Source: Caballeronia temeraria (GTDB taxonomy: Bacteria > Pseudomonadota > Gammaproteobacteria > Burkholderiales > Burkholderiaceae). Taken from it: 64,000 nt of DNA. Each line of letters opens with the position of its first letter. Position 1 is the stretch's first letter. The stretch covers positions 1 to 64,000 of the forward strand of contig NZ_FCOI02000010.1 of NCBI RefSeq assembly GCF_001544795.2. Reading direction: 5' to 3'. Position numbers and translations under genes: made by a program. This document shows positions 1 through 9,026 of this stretch, one piece after another. The notes below the pieces were generated by a model that was not told where the DNA came from, made no database searches, and saw only the letters and a list, made by a program, of their open reading frames with translations.

Positions 1-72
1 GAAGGTTTCGTGCTGACTTGCCAGTGTCATCCGGTGAGCGAGCGGGTGGTGGTGAGTTTCGACGAGCGTTAA
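1..72 (+). CDS. paaE: PaaE C-terminus, phenylacetyl-CoA epoxidase reductase subunit (partial)
   Basis: The window opens inside a reading frame whose last 23 residues end in a ferredoxin-like tail: GFVLTCQCHP followed by SERVVVSFDER and a TAA stop at 70-72. This matches the C-terminal plant-type 2Fe-2S domain of PaaE, where the last cluster cysteine sits in an L-x-C-Q context. PaaE passes electrons from NADPH to the PaaABC(D) epoxidase that opens phenylacetyl-CoA catabolism. The identification rests on this short tail and on the paa genes that follow. The 171 bases to the next gene suggest either an internal promoter or a break in the operon. Confidence 0.75.
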   Translation, partial: EGFVLTCQCHPVSERVVVSFDER

Positions 73-243
73 AGCACGGCGCAGCGCCGTCCTCAAAATC
101 ACGAAAGACGCGCATCGCAATGATGTGCGTGAAGCCGAAGCAATTCCAAAACGATACCAACGCGATTCCATTGCGAAGTCGTTAGCAATCCAAACATTGC
201 GCGTCTTCGTTGTGATCGATCATTATCCATATCGAGACTTGTC

Positions 244-1446
244 ATGACTGAAGCCTTTATCTGCGATGCGATTCGTACGCCCATCGGCCGTTACGGCGGC
301 GTTTTCAAGGACGTCCGTGCCGACGACCTCGGCGCCGTGCCGATCACTGCGCTCATGAAGCGCAATGCATCGGTGGACTGGGCGCAGGTCGACGACGTGA
401 TCTACGGCTGCGCGAATCAGGCAGGCGAGGACAATCGCAACGTGGCGCGCATGTCGAGCCTGCTGGCGGGCTTGCCCATCGACGTGCCCGGCTCGACGAT
501 CAACCGCCTGTGTGGATCGGGCATGGATGCGGTCGGCAGCGCCGCGCGCGCGATCAAAGCGGGCGATGGCTCGTTGTATCTCGCCGGTGGCGTCGAGAGC
601 ATGACGCGCGCGCCGTTCGTGATGGGCAAGGCATCGAGCGCGTTTTCTCGTTCCGCCGATATCTTCGATACGACCATCGGCTGGCGTTTCATCAATCGTG
701 CGATGCGCGAGCGTTACGGTGTCGATTCGATGCCCGAGACCGCGGAGAACGTCGCCGTCGATTTCGGCATCTCGCGCGATGCACAAGACCGCTTCGCGCT
801 GCGTAGCCAGCAGCGTGCGGCGCGTGCGCAGGCCGACGGCACGCTCGCACACGAAATCGTCGCGGTGAACGTGCCGCAAAAGAAGGGCGAATCGATCGCG
901 ATCGAGCATGACGAACATCCGCGCGAGACTTCGCTCGAAACGCTCGCGAAGCTGAAGGGCGTCGTGCGCCCGGACGGCAGTGTGACCGCAGGCAATGCAT
1001 CGGGTGTGAACGATGGCGCATGCGCGCTCATCATCGCGAACGAGGACGCTGCGAAGCGCAACGGACTCACGCCTCGCGCGCGCATCATCGGCATGGCGAC
1101 CGCGGGTGTCGAGCCGCGCATCATGGGCATCGGTCCCGCGCCCGCGACGAAGAAGCTCCTCGCACGCACGGGACTCACGCTGGAGCAGTTCGACGTCATC
1201 GAACTCAACGAAGCCTTCGCATCGCAAGGCATTGCGGTGCTTCGTCAACTCGGTCTCGCCGAAGACGATCCGCGCGTGAACCCGAATGGCGGCGCCATTG
1301 CGCTCGGTCATCCGCTCGGCGCATCCGGCGCGCGTCTCGTCACGACCGCCATTTACGAACTCGAGCGTCGCAATGGCCGCTATGCACTGTGCACGATGTG
1401 CATCGGTGTGGGACAAGGCATCGCGATTGCGATCGAACGCGTCTGA
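244..1446 (+). CDS. paaJ: 3-oxoadipyl-CoA / 3-oxo-5,6-dehydrosuberyl-CoA thiolase
   Basis: A 400-residue thiolase of the type that performs the last steps of phenylacetate degradation, cleaving 3-oxoadipyl-CoA (and the dehydrosuberyl-CoA intermediate) with CoA to succinyl-CoA and acetyl-CoA. Visible family marks are the nucleophilic cysteine in INRLCGSGMDAVGSAA (about residue 90), ELNEAFA, the GHPLGASGAR histidine motif and the second catalytic cysteine in CTMCIGVGQGIA near the C-terminus. Length is normal for PaaJ/PcaF. The start ATG is at 244; no strong Shine-Dalgarno is seen. It lies 12 bases ahead of the dehydrogenase gene. PcaF from the beta-ketoadipate pathway is nearly identical in sequence; the neighbours favour the phenylacetate role. 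Confidence 0.9.
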   Translation: MTEAFICDAIRTPIGRYGGVFKDVRADDLGAVPITALMKRNASVDWAQVDDVIYGCANQAGEDNRNVARMSSLLAGLPIDVPGSTINRLCGSGMDAVGSAARAIKAGDGSLYLAGGVESMTRAPFVMGKASSAFSRSADIFDTTIGWRFINRAMRERYGVDSMPETAENVAVDFGISRDAQDRFALRSQQRAARAQADGTLAHEIVAVNVPQKKGESIAIEHDEHPRETSLETLAKLKGVVRPDGSVTAGNASGVNDGACALIIANEDAAKRNGLTPRARIIGMATAGVEPRIMGIGPAPATKKLLARTGLTLEQFDVIELNEAFASQGIAVLRQLGLAEDDPRVNPNGGAIALGHPLGASGARLVTTAIYELERRNGRYALCTMCIGVGQGIAIAIERV

Positions 1447-1458
1447 GAGGCTTGCGAC

Positions 1459-2973
1459 ATGACACAGGCCATTCAGACATCGGCGATCGTCGGCGTGATA
1501 GGCGCGGGCGCGATGGGCGCGGGCATTGCGCAAGTCGCCGCGCTCGCGGGACATACCGTTCTGCTTTACGACCTCGACGCGAAAGCGCTCGACAAGGCGC
1601 GCAGCGGGATTGCAGCGAACGTGCAGCGCCTGATCGAGAAAAAGAAACTCGATGAGTCCGCAGGGCAGCGAGCCATCGACCGCGTGCGCATTATCACGAG
1701 TCTCGCTGACATGCGCACGGCGTCGCTCGTTGTCGAAGCCATCGCCGAGCGCCTCGACGTCAAGCGCGCGCTTTTCAGCGAGCTCGAAGGTATCGTGAGT
1801 TCGGAGTGCATACTCGCGACCAACACGTCGTCCATTTCGATTACGGCAATCGCGGCACCGATGAAGTATCCGTCGCGCGTGGTCGGCATGCACTTCTTCA
1901 ATCCGGCACCGCTGATGGTGCTTGTCGAAGTTGTGCGTGGACTCGCGACATCCGATGCCGTTGCGCGAGCGGTGTATGACACATCCGCTGCATGGGGCAA
2001 AAAGCCGGTCCATGCGAAGTCGACGCCGGGCTTTATCGTCAATCGCGTCGCGCGCCCTTTCTATGCCGAAGGCTTGCGCTTGCTGAACGAGCAGGGCGCC
2101 GATGCGGCTTCCATCGACATAGTCATGCGCGATTCTGGCGGTTTCAGAATGGGCCCGTTCGAGCTCATGGATCTGATCGGCCACGACGTGAATTTTGCGG
2201 TGACGCAATCGGTTTTCAACGCGTACTTCAACGATCCGCGCTTCACGCCTTCGCTGATTCAGCAGGAACTGGTCAACGCGGGCTTCCTCGGTCGCAAGAC
2301 GGGTCGTGGCTTCTATGACTATGCAGCCGATGCCGAGAAGCCCGCTGCGCGCATCGAAACGAATATGCGCACGCCCTCGAAGATCGTCCTCGGTCAAAGG
2401 GTGCCGTTATATGAGGCTCTGCAGGCGCGTATCGCTGAAGTGGGCAACAGCCGCAACGAGATGCCCGGTCTCATCGCGCAGATCGACGATGCATATCTCT
2501 TTCTCACCGATGGCCGCACCGCAACCGAACGCGCGCATGCGCTCGGCATCGATAACATCGTGCTCGTCGATCTTGCACTCGACTACGCGAACGCGCGAAG
2601 CGTTGCACTCACGCGTGCGCGTCAATGCACCGTCGATGCTTACGCGGCCGCAGCGGGCGCACTGACGCAAGCCGCCTATGCAGTGGTGCCATTGAACGAT
2701 ATCGCCGGCATGGCCGTGATGCGCACTGTCGCGATGCTCGTCAACGAAGCGGCGGACGCTGTGAATCAAGGCGTTTGCACGAGCGCCGATCTCGACCTCG
2801 CAATGGAGAAGGGCGTGAACTATCCGCTCGGCCCGCTCGCGTGGGGCGAACGCCTCGGCATCGAGCGCATTCATGATGTTCTGATTCATCTCGCAGCGCA
2901 CTACGGCGAAGACCGTTATCGCGCATCGCCGCTTATCCCGGCTCTTCGTTATTCGGGCCAGCGCTTTCACTGA
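1459..2973 (+). CDS. paaH: 3-hydroxyacyl-CoA dehydrogenase of phenylacetate degradation
   Basis: A 504-residue 3-hydroxyadipyl-CoA dehydrogenase that oxidises the 3-hydroxyacyl-CoA to the 3-oxoacyl-CoA using NAD+, feeding the thiolase encoded just upstream. The N-terminal Rossmann fold is shown by VGVIGAGAMGAGIAQ (residues about 10-25). The catalytic region MHFFNPAPLMVLVEVV and GFIVNRVARPFY follow around residues 135-195. A second C-terminal 3HCDH domain ends with YPLGPLAWGERLG. This two-domain arrangement is usual for PaaH (also called PaaC in some species). It starts 12 bases after paaJ, so the two are cotranscribed. Paa annotation is favoured by context over a general fatty-acid role. Confidence 0.88.
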   Translation: MTQAIQTSAIVGVIGAGAMGAGIAQVAALAGHTVLLYDLDAKALDKARSGIAANVQRLIEKKKLDESAGQRAIDRVRIITSLADMRTASLVVEAIAERLDVKRALFSELEGIVSSECILATNTSSISITAIAAPMKYPSRVVGMHFFNPAPLMVLVEVVRGLATSDAVARAVYDTSAAWGKKPVHAKSTPGFIVNRVARPFYAEGLRLLNEQGADAASIDIVMRDSGGFRMGPFELMDLIGHDVNFAVTQSVFNAYFNDPRFTPSLIQQELVNAGFLGRKTGRGFYDYAADAEKPAARIETNMRTPSKIVLGQRVPLYEALQARIAEVGNSRNEMPGLIAQIDDAYLFLTDGRTATERAHALGIDNIVLVDLALDYANARSVALTRARQCTVDAYAAAAGALTQAAYAVVPLNDIAGMAVMRTVAMLVNEAADAVNQGVCTSADLDLAMEKGVNYPLGPLAWGERLGIERIHDVLIHLAAHYGEDRYRASPLIPALRYSGQRFH

Positions 2974-3006
2974 AACGAATTCGCGTCATTCATTCATCGA
3001 GCAATC

Positions 3007-4347
3007 ATGCAGGAGACAACCGTGGTCCGATCCATTGCACAGCAAAGCGAACTGGAACCGATCGAGCGCGCGAGCCGGGACGAGCTTCAGGCGCTGCAAC
3101 TCGAACGCCTGAAGTGGACATTGCGCCACGCTTATGAAAACGTGGCGCACTATCGCGGCGCATTCGATGCAGCGGGCGTGCATCCCGACGACTTGCGCGA
3201 GCTGTCCGATCTCGCGCGTTTTCCGACCACCACCAAAACGGATCTACGCGACAACTATCCCTTCGGGCTATTTGCCGTGCCGCGCGATCAGGTCGTGCGT
3301 GTGCATGCATCGAGCGGCACGACGGGCAAGCCGACAGTAGTCGGCTACACCGCGAAGGACATCGATACATGGGCCAACGTCACCGCGCGTTCGATTCGTG
3401 CCGCGGGCGGCCGCAAGGGCGACACACTGCACAACGCATTCGGTTATGGCCTTTTCACAGGCGGTCTGGGCATTCACTACGGCGCGGAACGTCTGGGCTG
3501 TATGGTCGTGCCGATGTCGGGCGGTCAGACGGAGAAGCAAGTGCAACTGATCCGCGACTTCGAGCCGAAGATCATTCTCGTGACGCCGTCGTACATGCTG
3601 AATCTGCTCGATGAAATGACGCGCCAGGGCATGGACCCGGCAAACACATCGCTCAAGATCGGCATCTTCGGGGCCGAGCCCTGGAGCCAGGGATTGCGCA
3701 GCGAGATCGAAACGCGCGCGGGCATTCAGGCGCTCGATATCTACGGGCTTTCGGAAATCATGGGCCCGGGCGTGGCATGTGAATGCATCGAAACGAAAGA
3801 CGGTCCGACGATCTGGGAAGATCATTTCTATCCGGAGATCATCGATCCGGTGACGGGCGAAGTCCTTCCTGAGGGCAGCACGGGTGAACTCGTGTTCACG
3901 TCGCTCACGAAGGAAGCGATGCCGATGATCCGCTATCGCACGCGCGATCTCACGTCGCTGCTGCCGCCGAGCGCGCGCTCGATGCGCCGTCTCGCGAAGA
4001 TCACCGGCCGCTCGGACGACATGCTCATCATTCGCGGCGTGAACGTCTTCCCGAGCCAGATCGAGGAATTGATTCTCGCGATTCCGCGTCTGAGCGGCCA
4101 GTATCAGTTGTGCGTGTCGCGCGAAGGTCACATGGATTCGCTGTCGGTTTCCGTCGAAGCGCGCGCCGAAGTGTGCTCGACGTTGAACGAAGGCGACCGC
4201 GCCGGGCTCTCGCGCGAGCTTCAGCATCGCGTGAAGACGATGGTCGGTGTATCGACGCAAGTGCGCGTGCTCGACTCCGGTGAACTGCCGACGACCGCCA
4301 CCGGCAAGGCAAAGCGCGTGCTCGACTTGCGTCCCGCAACGGTATAA
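3007..4347 (+). CDS. paaK: Phenylacetate-CoA ligase
   Basis: A 446-residue AMP-forming ligase that activates phenylacetate to phenylacetyl-CoA in the cytoplasm, the entry reaction of the pathway. The adenylate-forming signature is HASSGTTGKPTVVGYT (about residues 100-115). The adenine-binding segment is DIYGLSEIMGPGVACE (about 241-256), and the C-terminal lid carries TGRSDDMLIIRGVNVFPSQ, typical of PaaK-type ligases. Length fits PaaK (about 435-440) with a short N-terminal extension; a second possible start lies a few codons in. It follows paaH by 33 bases and ends the catabolic gene set in this window; no paaR/paaX-type regulator is seen here. Confidence 0.93.
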   Translation: MQETTVVRSIAQQSELEPIERASRDELQALQLERLKWTLRHAYENVAHYRGAFDAAGVHPDDLRELSDLARFPTTTKTDLRDNYPFGLFAVPRDQVVRVHASSGTTGKPTVVGYTAKDIDTWANVTARSIRAAGGRKGDTLHNAFGYGLFTGGLGIHYGAERLGCMVVPMSGGQTEKQVQLIRDFEPKIILVTPSYMLNLLDEMTRQGMDPANTSLKIGIFGAEPWSQGLRSEIETRAGIQALDIYGLSEIMGPGVACECIETKDGPTIWEDHFYPEIIDPVTGEVLPEGSTGELVFTSLTKEAMPMIRYRTRDLTSLLPPSARSMRRLAKITGRSDDMLIIRGVNVFPSQIEELILAIPRLSGQYQLCVSREGHMDSLSVSVEARAEVCSTLNEGDRAGLSRELQHRVKTMVGVSTQVRVLDSGELPTTATGKAKRVLDLRPATV

Positions 4348-4363
4348 CTTTCCGCTTCGTCAA

Positions 4364-4386
4364 GCGCCCCGTGTTCTGCGGGGCGC
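4364..4386 (+). terminator. GC-rich hairpin after paaK, weak terminator
   Basis: Arms GCGCCCCG (4364-4371) and CGGGGCGC (4379-4386) pair perfectly around a 7-base loop, 16 bases after the paaK stop. No T-tract follows, so it may act as a weak or Rho-assisted terminator or as an mRNA 3' stabiliser. Confidence 0.45.
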
Positions 4387-4601
4387 AATTCACTTCCCAC
4401 CAATTGGGGTGCGCGTTCCATTCCCGGTGCGGTCGTTAAATTCTTCTGTAGAAATCCTTCCGCATAAACCCTCGCAAGCGTTTGCGCAAATTGTTTTGTA
4501 AGCTTTAGTTGTGTCATCGTATCGAACGCATTTGTGCAGCAGTCGGTGAGTATTGGCAAAGCATTCGATAACGAACAACGAACGGGGCAGGCGGAACTTA
4601 G

Positions 4602-7600
4602 ATGTGGATTGTCAGACTCGCGCTCAAGCGCCCGTACACATTCATCGTCCTGTCGCTGCTCTTGCTGATCATCGGTCCGCTCGTCATTCTGCGCACGCCG
4701 ACCGATATCTTTCCCAACATCGATATTCCGGTTGTCAGCGTCATCTGGTCATACACGGGTTTGCCACCCGATCAAATGGAGCGACGCATCACGCTCAACT
4801 ATGAGCGCGGCTTATCGGTGGCGGTGAATGATATCGAGCATATCGAGTCAGAATCGCTGCCGGGCATAGCAGTGATCCGCATCTACTTTCAGCCGGGCGC
4901 GAATGTCGACGAAGCCATCGCCGAGATCACCGCGCTCTCGCAAACGCAATTGCGTTCATTGCCGCCAGGCATCACGCCGCCGAACATCTTGCGCTTCAAT
5001 GCATCAACAGTGCCGATTCTGCGGCTCGCGTTGTCATCGGCGGAACTTACTGAGCAGCAGCTGTACGACTTCGGCAATAGCTTTTTGAAGACGCAGCTCG
5101 CGACCGTGCAGGGCGCTTCCGTGCCATTGCCTTATGGCGGCAAGCAACGTCAGATCATGGTCGATATCGACTCGCGCAAATTGCAGGCGAAGAACCTCGC
5201 GCCCACCGATGTCGTCAATGCAATCAGCGCACAGAATCTTATTCTGCCGACTGGCACGACCAAGATCGGCTCGACGGAATATTCGGTCGGGCTGAACGCA
5301 AGCCCGTCTTCGATCGAAGGCCTCAACGACATACCGATACGCACCGGTCCCGCCGGCACCATCTATATCAAGGATGTCGCGCATGTGCGCGATGGCTTTC
5401 AGCCGCAGACGAATATCGTGCGCGTGGACGGCACGCGCGCTTCCTTACTTACGATCAACAAGAGCGGCAATGCATCGACGCTCGATATCGTCGCGCGCGT
5501 GAAGAACCTCTTGCCGACGTTGCGCGGCATGGTGCCCGAGTCGCTGAAGATCGAGCCCGTGGCGGATCAATCGTTGTTCGTGCGTGCATCGGTATCAGGC
5601 GTGTTGCGCGAAGCGGTGATCGCAGCGGGCCTGACTGCGCTGATGGTCCTGCTGTTTCTGGGAAGCTGGCGTGCGACGCTCATCATCGCGATCTCGATAC
5701 CGCTCTCGATGTTGACGTCGATCGTCGCGCTCTCCGCGATCGGACAGACGATCAATATCATGACGCTCGGCGGTCTTGCGCTCGCGGTCGGTATTCTCGT
5801 CGACGACGCGACAGTCGCGATCGAAAACATCAGCCAGAATCTGGAGCAGGGGAAGCAACTGGAGCAGGCCATTCTGGATGGCGCACAGCAGATTGCGGTG
5901 CCGACGCTCGTGTCGACGCTCTCGATCTGTATCGTGTTTATCCCGATGTTCCTGCTCAAAGGCGTCGCGCATTACCTCTTCGTGCCGATGGCCGAAGCCG
6001 TCGTGTTCGCCATGCTCGCGTCGTACTTCTTCTCGCGCACGCTGATCCCCACGCTTGCGAAGTATCTGTTGCGTCATCACGAACACATGGGCGGCGATGT
6101 CGAATCGATGCAAGGCTCGCGCAATCCGTTCGTGCGTATTCACCTCGCGTTCGAGCGTCATTTCGAATCCGTGCGTCATCGCTATCGACGCTTTCTCGAA
6201 GCGCAGCTCGAGCATCCGGGACGCTTCGCTGCACTGTTTCTGCTGTGCTGTTTGTTGTCGCTCGGTCTTGCACCGTTTCTCGGACGCGACTTCTTTCCGT
6301 CGATCGATTCGGGCGTGATCGCGCTGCATATGCGCGCGAAAACCGGCACACGTATCGAGGAAACAGCGGCGCTCACGGATCGCGTCGATGCACGCATCAG
6401 GCAATTGATTCCGCGCAGCGAGATTCGCTCGATCATCGACAACATGGGGCTGCCTGTATCGGGCATCAATCTCTCGTATAGCAACACGGGCACGGTGAGT
6501 TCCGCCGATGCCGATGTGCTCATCAGCCTGAACGAAGATCACGCGCCGACCGAAGGTTATATCCACGAATTGCGAAGGCGCTTGCCGCAGGAGTTTCCCG
6601 GTGTGACGTTCTCGTTTCTGCCCGCGGATATCGTGAGTCAGATCCTCAATTTCGGCGTGCCCGCGCCAATCGATATCGCCATTACCGGACGCGATGTGCG
6701 CGGCAATCGTGCGCTCGCGAATCGCATGCTGGAGAAGATCCGCCGCGTGCCGGGTCTCGTCGATGCGCGCATTCAGCAGCCCTCCGACCTGCCTTCGATC
6801 AACGTCGAAGTCGATCGCACGAAAGCGCTGCAAGCAGGTTTCACGCAGCGCGATGTCGCGAACAACCTGCTCATCACGCTATCGGGCAGTCAGCAGACGA
6901 CGCCCACGTTCTGGCTCAATCCCGTGAACGGTGTGAGCTACAACGTCATCACGACCGCACCGCAGTACGACATGAACTCGCTGCAATCCGTGGCGAACAT
7001 TCCGGTGACATCGGCGAGCGGCAAGACGAACATTCTCGGCGCGCTCGCGTCGTTGTCGCGCAGCGCGCGCGATGCAGTCGTCTATCACTACAACGCGCAG
7101 ACCACCATCAATCTCTATGCGGCCACGGAACGCCGCGATCTCGGTGCGGTGTCGGACGACGTGCAGCGCATCATCGACGAAGCGCGTGGCGAACTGCCCA
7201 AAGGCTCGTCGATCGATATGCGCGGCCAGGTCGAAACGATGAACGGATCGTTCTCCGGTCTCGCGTTCGACCTCATTCTCGCGGTCGTGCTCGTGTACCT
7301 GTTGATCGTCGTGAATTTTCAGTCGTGGATCGATCCGTTCATCATCATCACTGCATTGCCGGGCGCGCTCGCGGGCATCGTGTGGATGTTGTTCCTGACG
7401 CATACCACTCTGTCGATTCCCGCATTGACAGGCGCGATCATGTGTATCGGCATCGCGACGGCGAACAGCATTCTCGTAGTGAGCTTCGCGCGGACGGCGC
7501 TCGCCGAGCATGGCGATGCGGTACGCTCCGCGCTCGAAGCGGGCTATACGCGTTTCAGGCCAGTGTTGATGACCGCGCTCGCGATGATGATCGGCATGGT

Positions 7601-7790
7601 GCCGATGGCGATCGGTCTCGGCGAAGGCGGCGAGCAGAACGCGCCGCTCGGACGCGCGGTAATCGGCGGCTTGATGGTCGGCACCATCGCGACGTTGTTC
7701 TTCGTGCCGGTCGTGTTCTCGATCATCTATCGACGTATGGAAGCACGCGGCAAAGGTCCGAGCGCGGCCGCCACGGAAGCGGCGCAATAA
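4602..7790 (+). CDS. RND efflux pump, inner-membrane transporter
   Basis: A 1062-residue resistance-nodulation-division transporter, the proton-driven engine of a tripartite efflux system. Family marks include the N-terminal first membrane segment after MWIVRLALKRPYTFIVL, a large periplasmic loop, and the proton-relay aspartate pair in TM4 (VGILVDDATVAIENI, about residues 400-415). The paired halves end with GMVPMAIGLGEGGEQNAPLG and VGTIATLFFVPVVFSI. The DD pair fits a hydrophobic/amphiphilic efflux (HAE/AcrB-like) pump rather than a heavy-metal (CusA) pump. It is first in a three-gene operon, 27 bases ahead of the adaptor. No local regulator is present. Substrate cannot be told from sequence. 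Confidence 0.9.
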   Translation: MWIVRLALKRPYTFIVLSLLLLIIGPLVILRTPTDIFPNIDIPVVSVIWSYTGLPPDQMERRITLNYERGLSVAVNDIEHIESESLPGIAVIRIYFQPGANVDEAIAEITALSQTQLRSLPPGITPPNILRFNASTVPILRLALSSAELTEQQLYDFGNSFLKTQLATVQGASVPLPYGGKQRQIMVDIDSRKLQAKNLAPTDVVNAISAQNLILPTGTTKIGSTEYSVGLNASPSSIEGLNDIPIRTGPAGTIYIKDVAHVRDGFQPQTNIVRVDGTRASLLTINKSGNASTLDIVARVKNLLPTLRGMVPESLKIEPVADQSLFVRASVSGVLREAVIAAGLTALMVLLFLGSWRATLIIAISIPLSMLTSIVALSAIGQTINIMTLGGLALAVGILVDDATVAIENISQNLEQGKQLEQAILDGAQQIAVPTLVSTLSICIVFIPMFLLKGVAHYLFVPMAEAVVFAMLASYFFSRTLIPTLAKYLLRHHEHMGGDVESMQGSRNPFVRIHLAFERHFESVRHRYRRFLEAQLEHPGRFAALFLLCCLLSLGLAPFLGRDFFPSIDSGVIALHMRAKTGTRIEETAALTDRVDARIRQLIPRSEIRSIIDNMGLPVSGINLSYSNTGTVSSADADVLISLNEDHAPTEGYIHELRRRLPQEFPGVTFSFLPADIVSQILNFGVPAPIDIAITGRDVRGNRALANRMLEKIRRVPGLVDARIQQPSDLPSINVEVDRTKALQAGFTQRDVANNLLITLSGSQQTTPTFWLNPVNGVSYNVITTAPQYDMNSLQSVANIPVTSASGKTNILGALASLSRSARDAVVYHYNAQTTINLYAATERRDLGAVSDDVQRIIDEARGELPKGSSIDMRGQVETMNGSFSGLAFDLILAVVLVYLLIVVNFQSWIDPFIIITALPGALAGIVWMLFLTHTTLSIPALTGAIMCIGIATANSILVVSFARTALAEHGDAVRSALEAGYTRFRPVLMTALAMMIGMVPMAIGLGEGGEQNAPLGRAVIGGLMVGTIATLFFVPVVFSIIYRRMEARGKGPSAAATEAAQ

Positions 7791-7817
7791 AACAATCGAA
7801 CAGCAGGCGGAGCAAGA

Positions 7818-9026
7818 ATGGAAGAGCAGTTGTCGCAACGATCGGGCAACAAGCGGCGAGGGCGCTTATGGCTCGTGATCGCGCTCGTGGTCGTGATCGC
7901 GCTCATCGCGCAAGGGATAGGGTCGCGACATGCGGCGCACGCGGAACTCGAGCGGGATGCGAACGAGCATGGCCTACAGACCGTCGAGGTCATCAAGCCG
8001 GCGCGCATGAAGGCCTCGCAGGACCTCGTGCTCGCGGGCGATATCCGCGCGTTCTCCGATGCGCAGATCTTCGCGCGTACCAATGGCTATCTGAAGCGCT
8101 GGACCGTGGATATCGGCACGAAGGTGAAGAAAGGCCAGTTGCTCGCGGAGATCGATGCACCCGAGATCAACGATCAGCTTCGTCAGGCGCGCGCGGATGC
8201 GCAAACGGCGCGCGCGAACTATCTGCTTGCAAAGACGACGTCGGATCGATGGGCGCAGATGCTGAAGAACAATTCGGTGTCGCGTCAGGAAACCGATGAA
8301 AAGAACGGCGACATGCTCGCGAAGGAAGCGGCGCTCAATGCAGCGCAGGCGAACGTATCGCGGCTCGAACAACTCGTGTCGTTCCAGAAGATCTATGCAC
8401 CGTTCGATGGCGTCGTCACCGCGCGCAACACCGATGTCGGCCAGCTGATCGATGCGGGCAGCGGCGCGGCGGGCCGTGAGCTTTTTCATATCCAGGATGC
8501 GTCGACATTGCGCGTGTTCGTCGATGTGCCGCAAGCGTATGCGCGGATGATCACGGTCGGCTTGCCCGCGGAGTTGCTGCTCAACGAGGAGCGTAATCGC
8601 GCGTTCGAAGGCGTCACGGTGCGCACGGCGGGCGCGGTCGATCCCGTTGCACGCACGATGCGCGTCGAAGTCGATGTGCAGAATCCAGCGGGAGAATTGC
8701 TTGCGGGCGCGTATGCGCAAGTGCGCTTTCGTCTCACGAGCGCGAATCCTTCGTACACGCTGCCGGGCAACGCACTGCTGTTCCGTCCCGACGGCGTGCA
8801 TGCCGCGAGCGTCGATGCGAACAATCGCGTGAAGCTCTTGCCTATCACGATCGGGACGGACTATGGCACGCGTGTGTCCATCGTGTCCGGATTGAAGGGC
8901 GACGAACGCGTGATCGTCAATCCGCCCGATTCGATCATCGATGGCGCGGCGGTGCGTATCGGCCGTGCAGGCGCGAGCGAAGGGGCGAGCGGCGGGGCGG
9001 CGAAGTCCGAAGGAAGCGAGTCGTGA
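7818..9026 (+). CDS. RND efflux periplasmic adaptor (membrane fusion protein)
   Basis: A 402-residue HlyD/AcrA-type adaptor that bridges the inner-membrane pump and the outer-membrane channel. An N-terminal membrane anchor (RLWLVIALVVVIALIAQGIG, about residues 15-34) is followed by a lipoyl half-motif, with IFARTNGYLKRWTVDIG and KKGQLLAEIDAPEIN. Next comes a coiled-coil hairpin rich in alanine and glutamine, the second lipoyl half IYAPFDGVVTARNTDVGQLI, and the beta-barrel and membrane-proximal domains. A GGAG ribosome site sits before ATG 7818. The stop overlaps the start of the next gene, so translation is coupled. The glycine/alanine/serine-rich tail is not conserved in the family. Confidence 0.9.
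   Translation: MEEQLSQRSGNKRRGRLWLVIALVVVIALIAQGIGSRHAAHAELERDANEHGLQTVEVIKPARMKASQDLVLAGDIRAFSDAQIFARTNGYLKRWTVDIGTKVKKGQLLAEIDAPEINDQLRQARADAQTARANYLLAKTTSDRWAQMLKNNSVSRQETDEKNGDMLAKEAALNAAQANVSRLEQLVSFQKIYAPFDGVVTARNTDVGQLIDAGSGAAGRELFHIQDASTLRVFVDVPQAYARMITVGLPAELLLNEERNRAFEGVTVRTAGAVDPVARTMRVEVDVQNPAGELLAGAYAQVRFRLTSANPSYTLPGNALLFRPDGVHAASVDANNRVKLLPITIGTDYGTRVSIVSGLKGDERVIVNPPDSIIDGAAVRIGRAGASEGASGGAAKSEGSES

Noticed and set aside
223..2397. 724-codon open frame on the minus strand opposite paaJ/paaH
   Set aside because: His/Arg/Asp-rich shadow of high-GC codon bias; no domain and no ribosome site, while both opposite genes are unmistakable enzymes.
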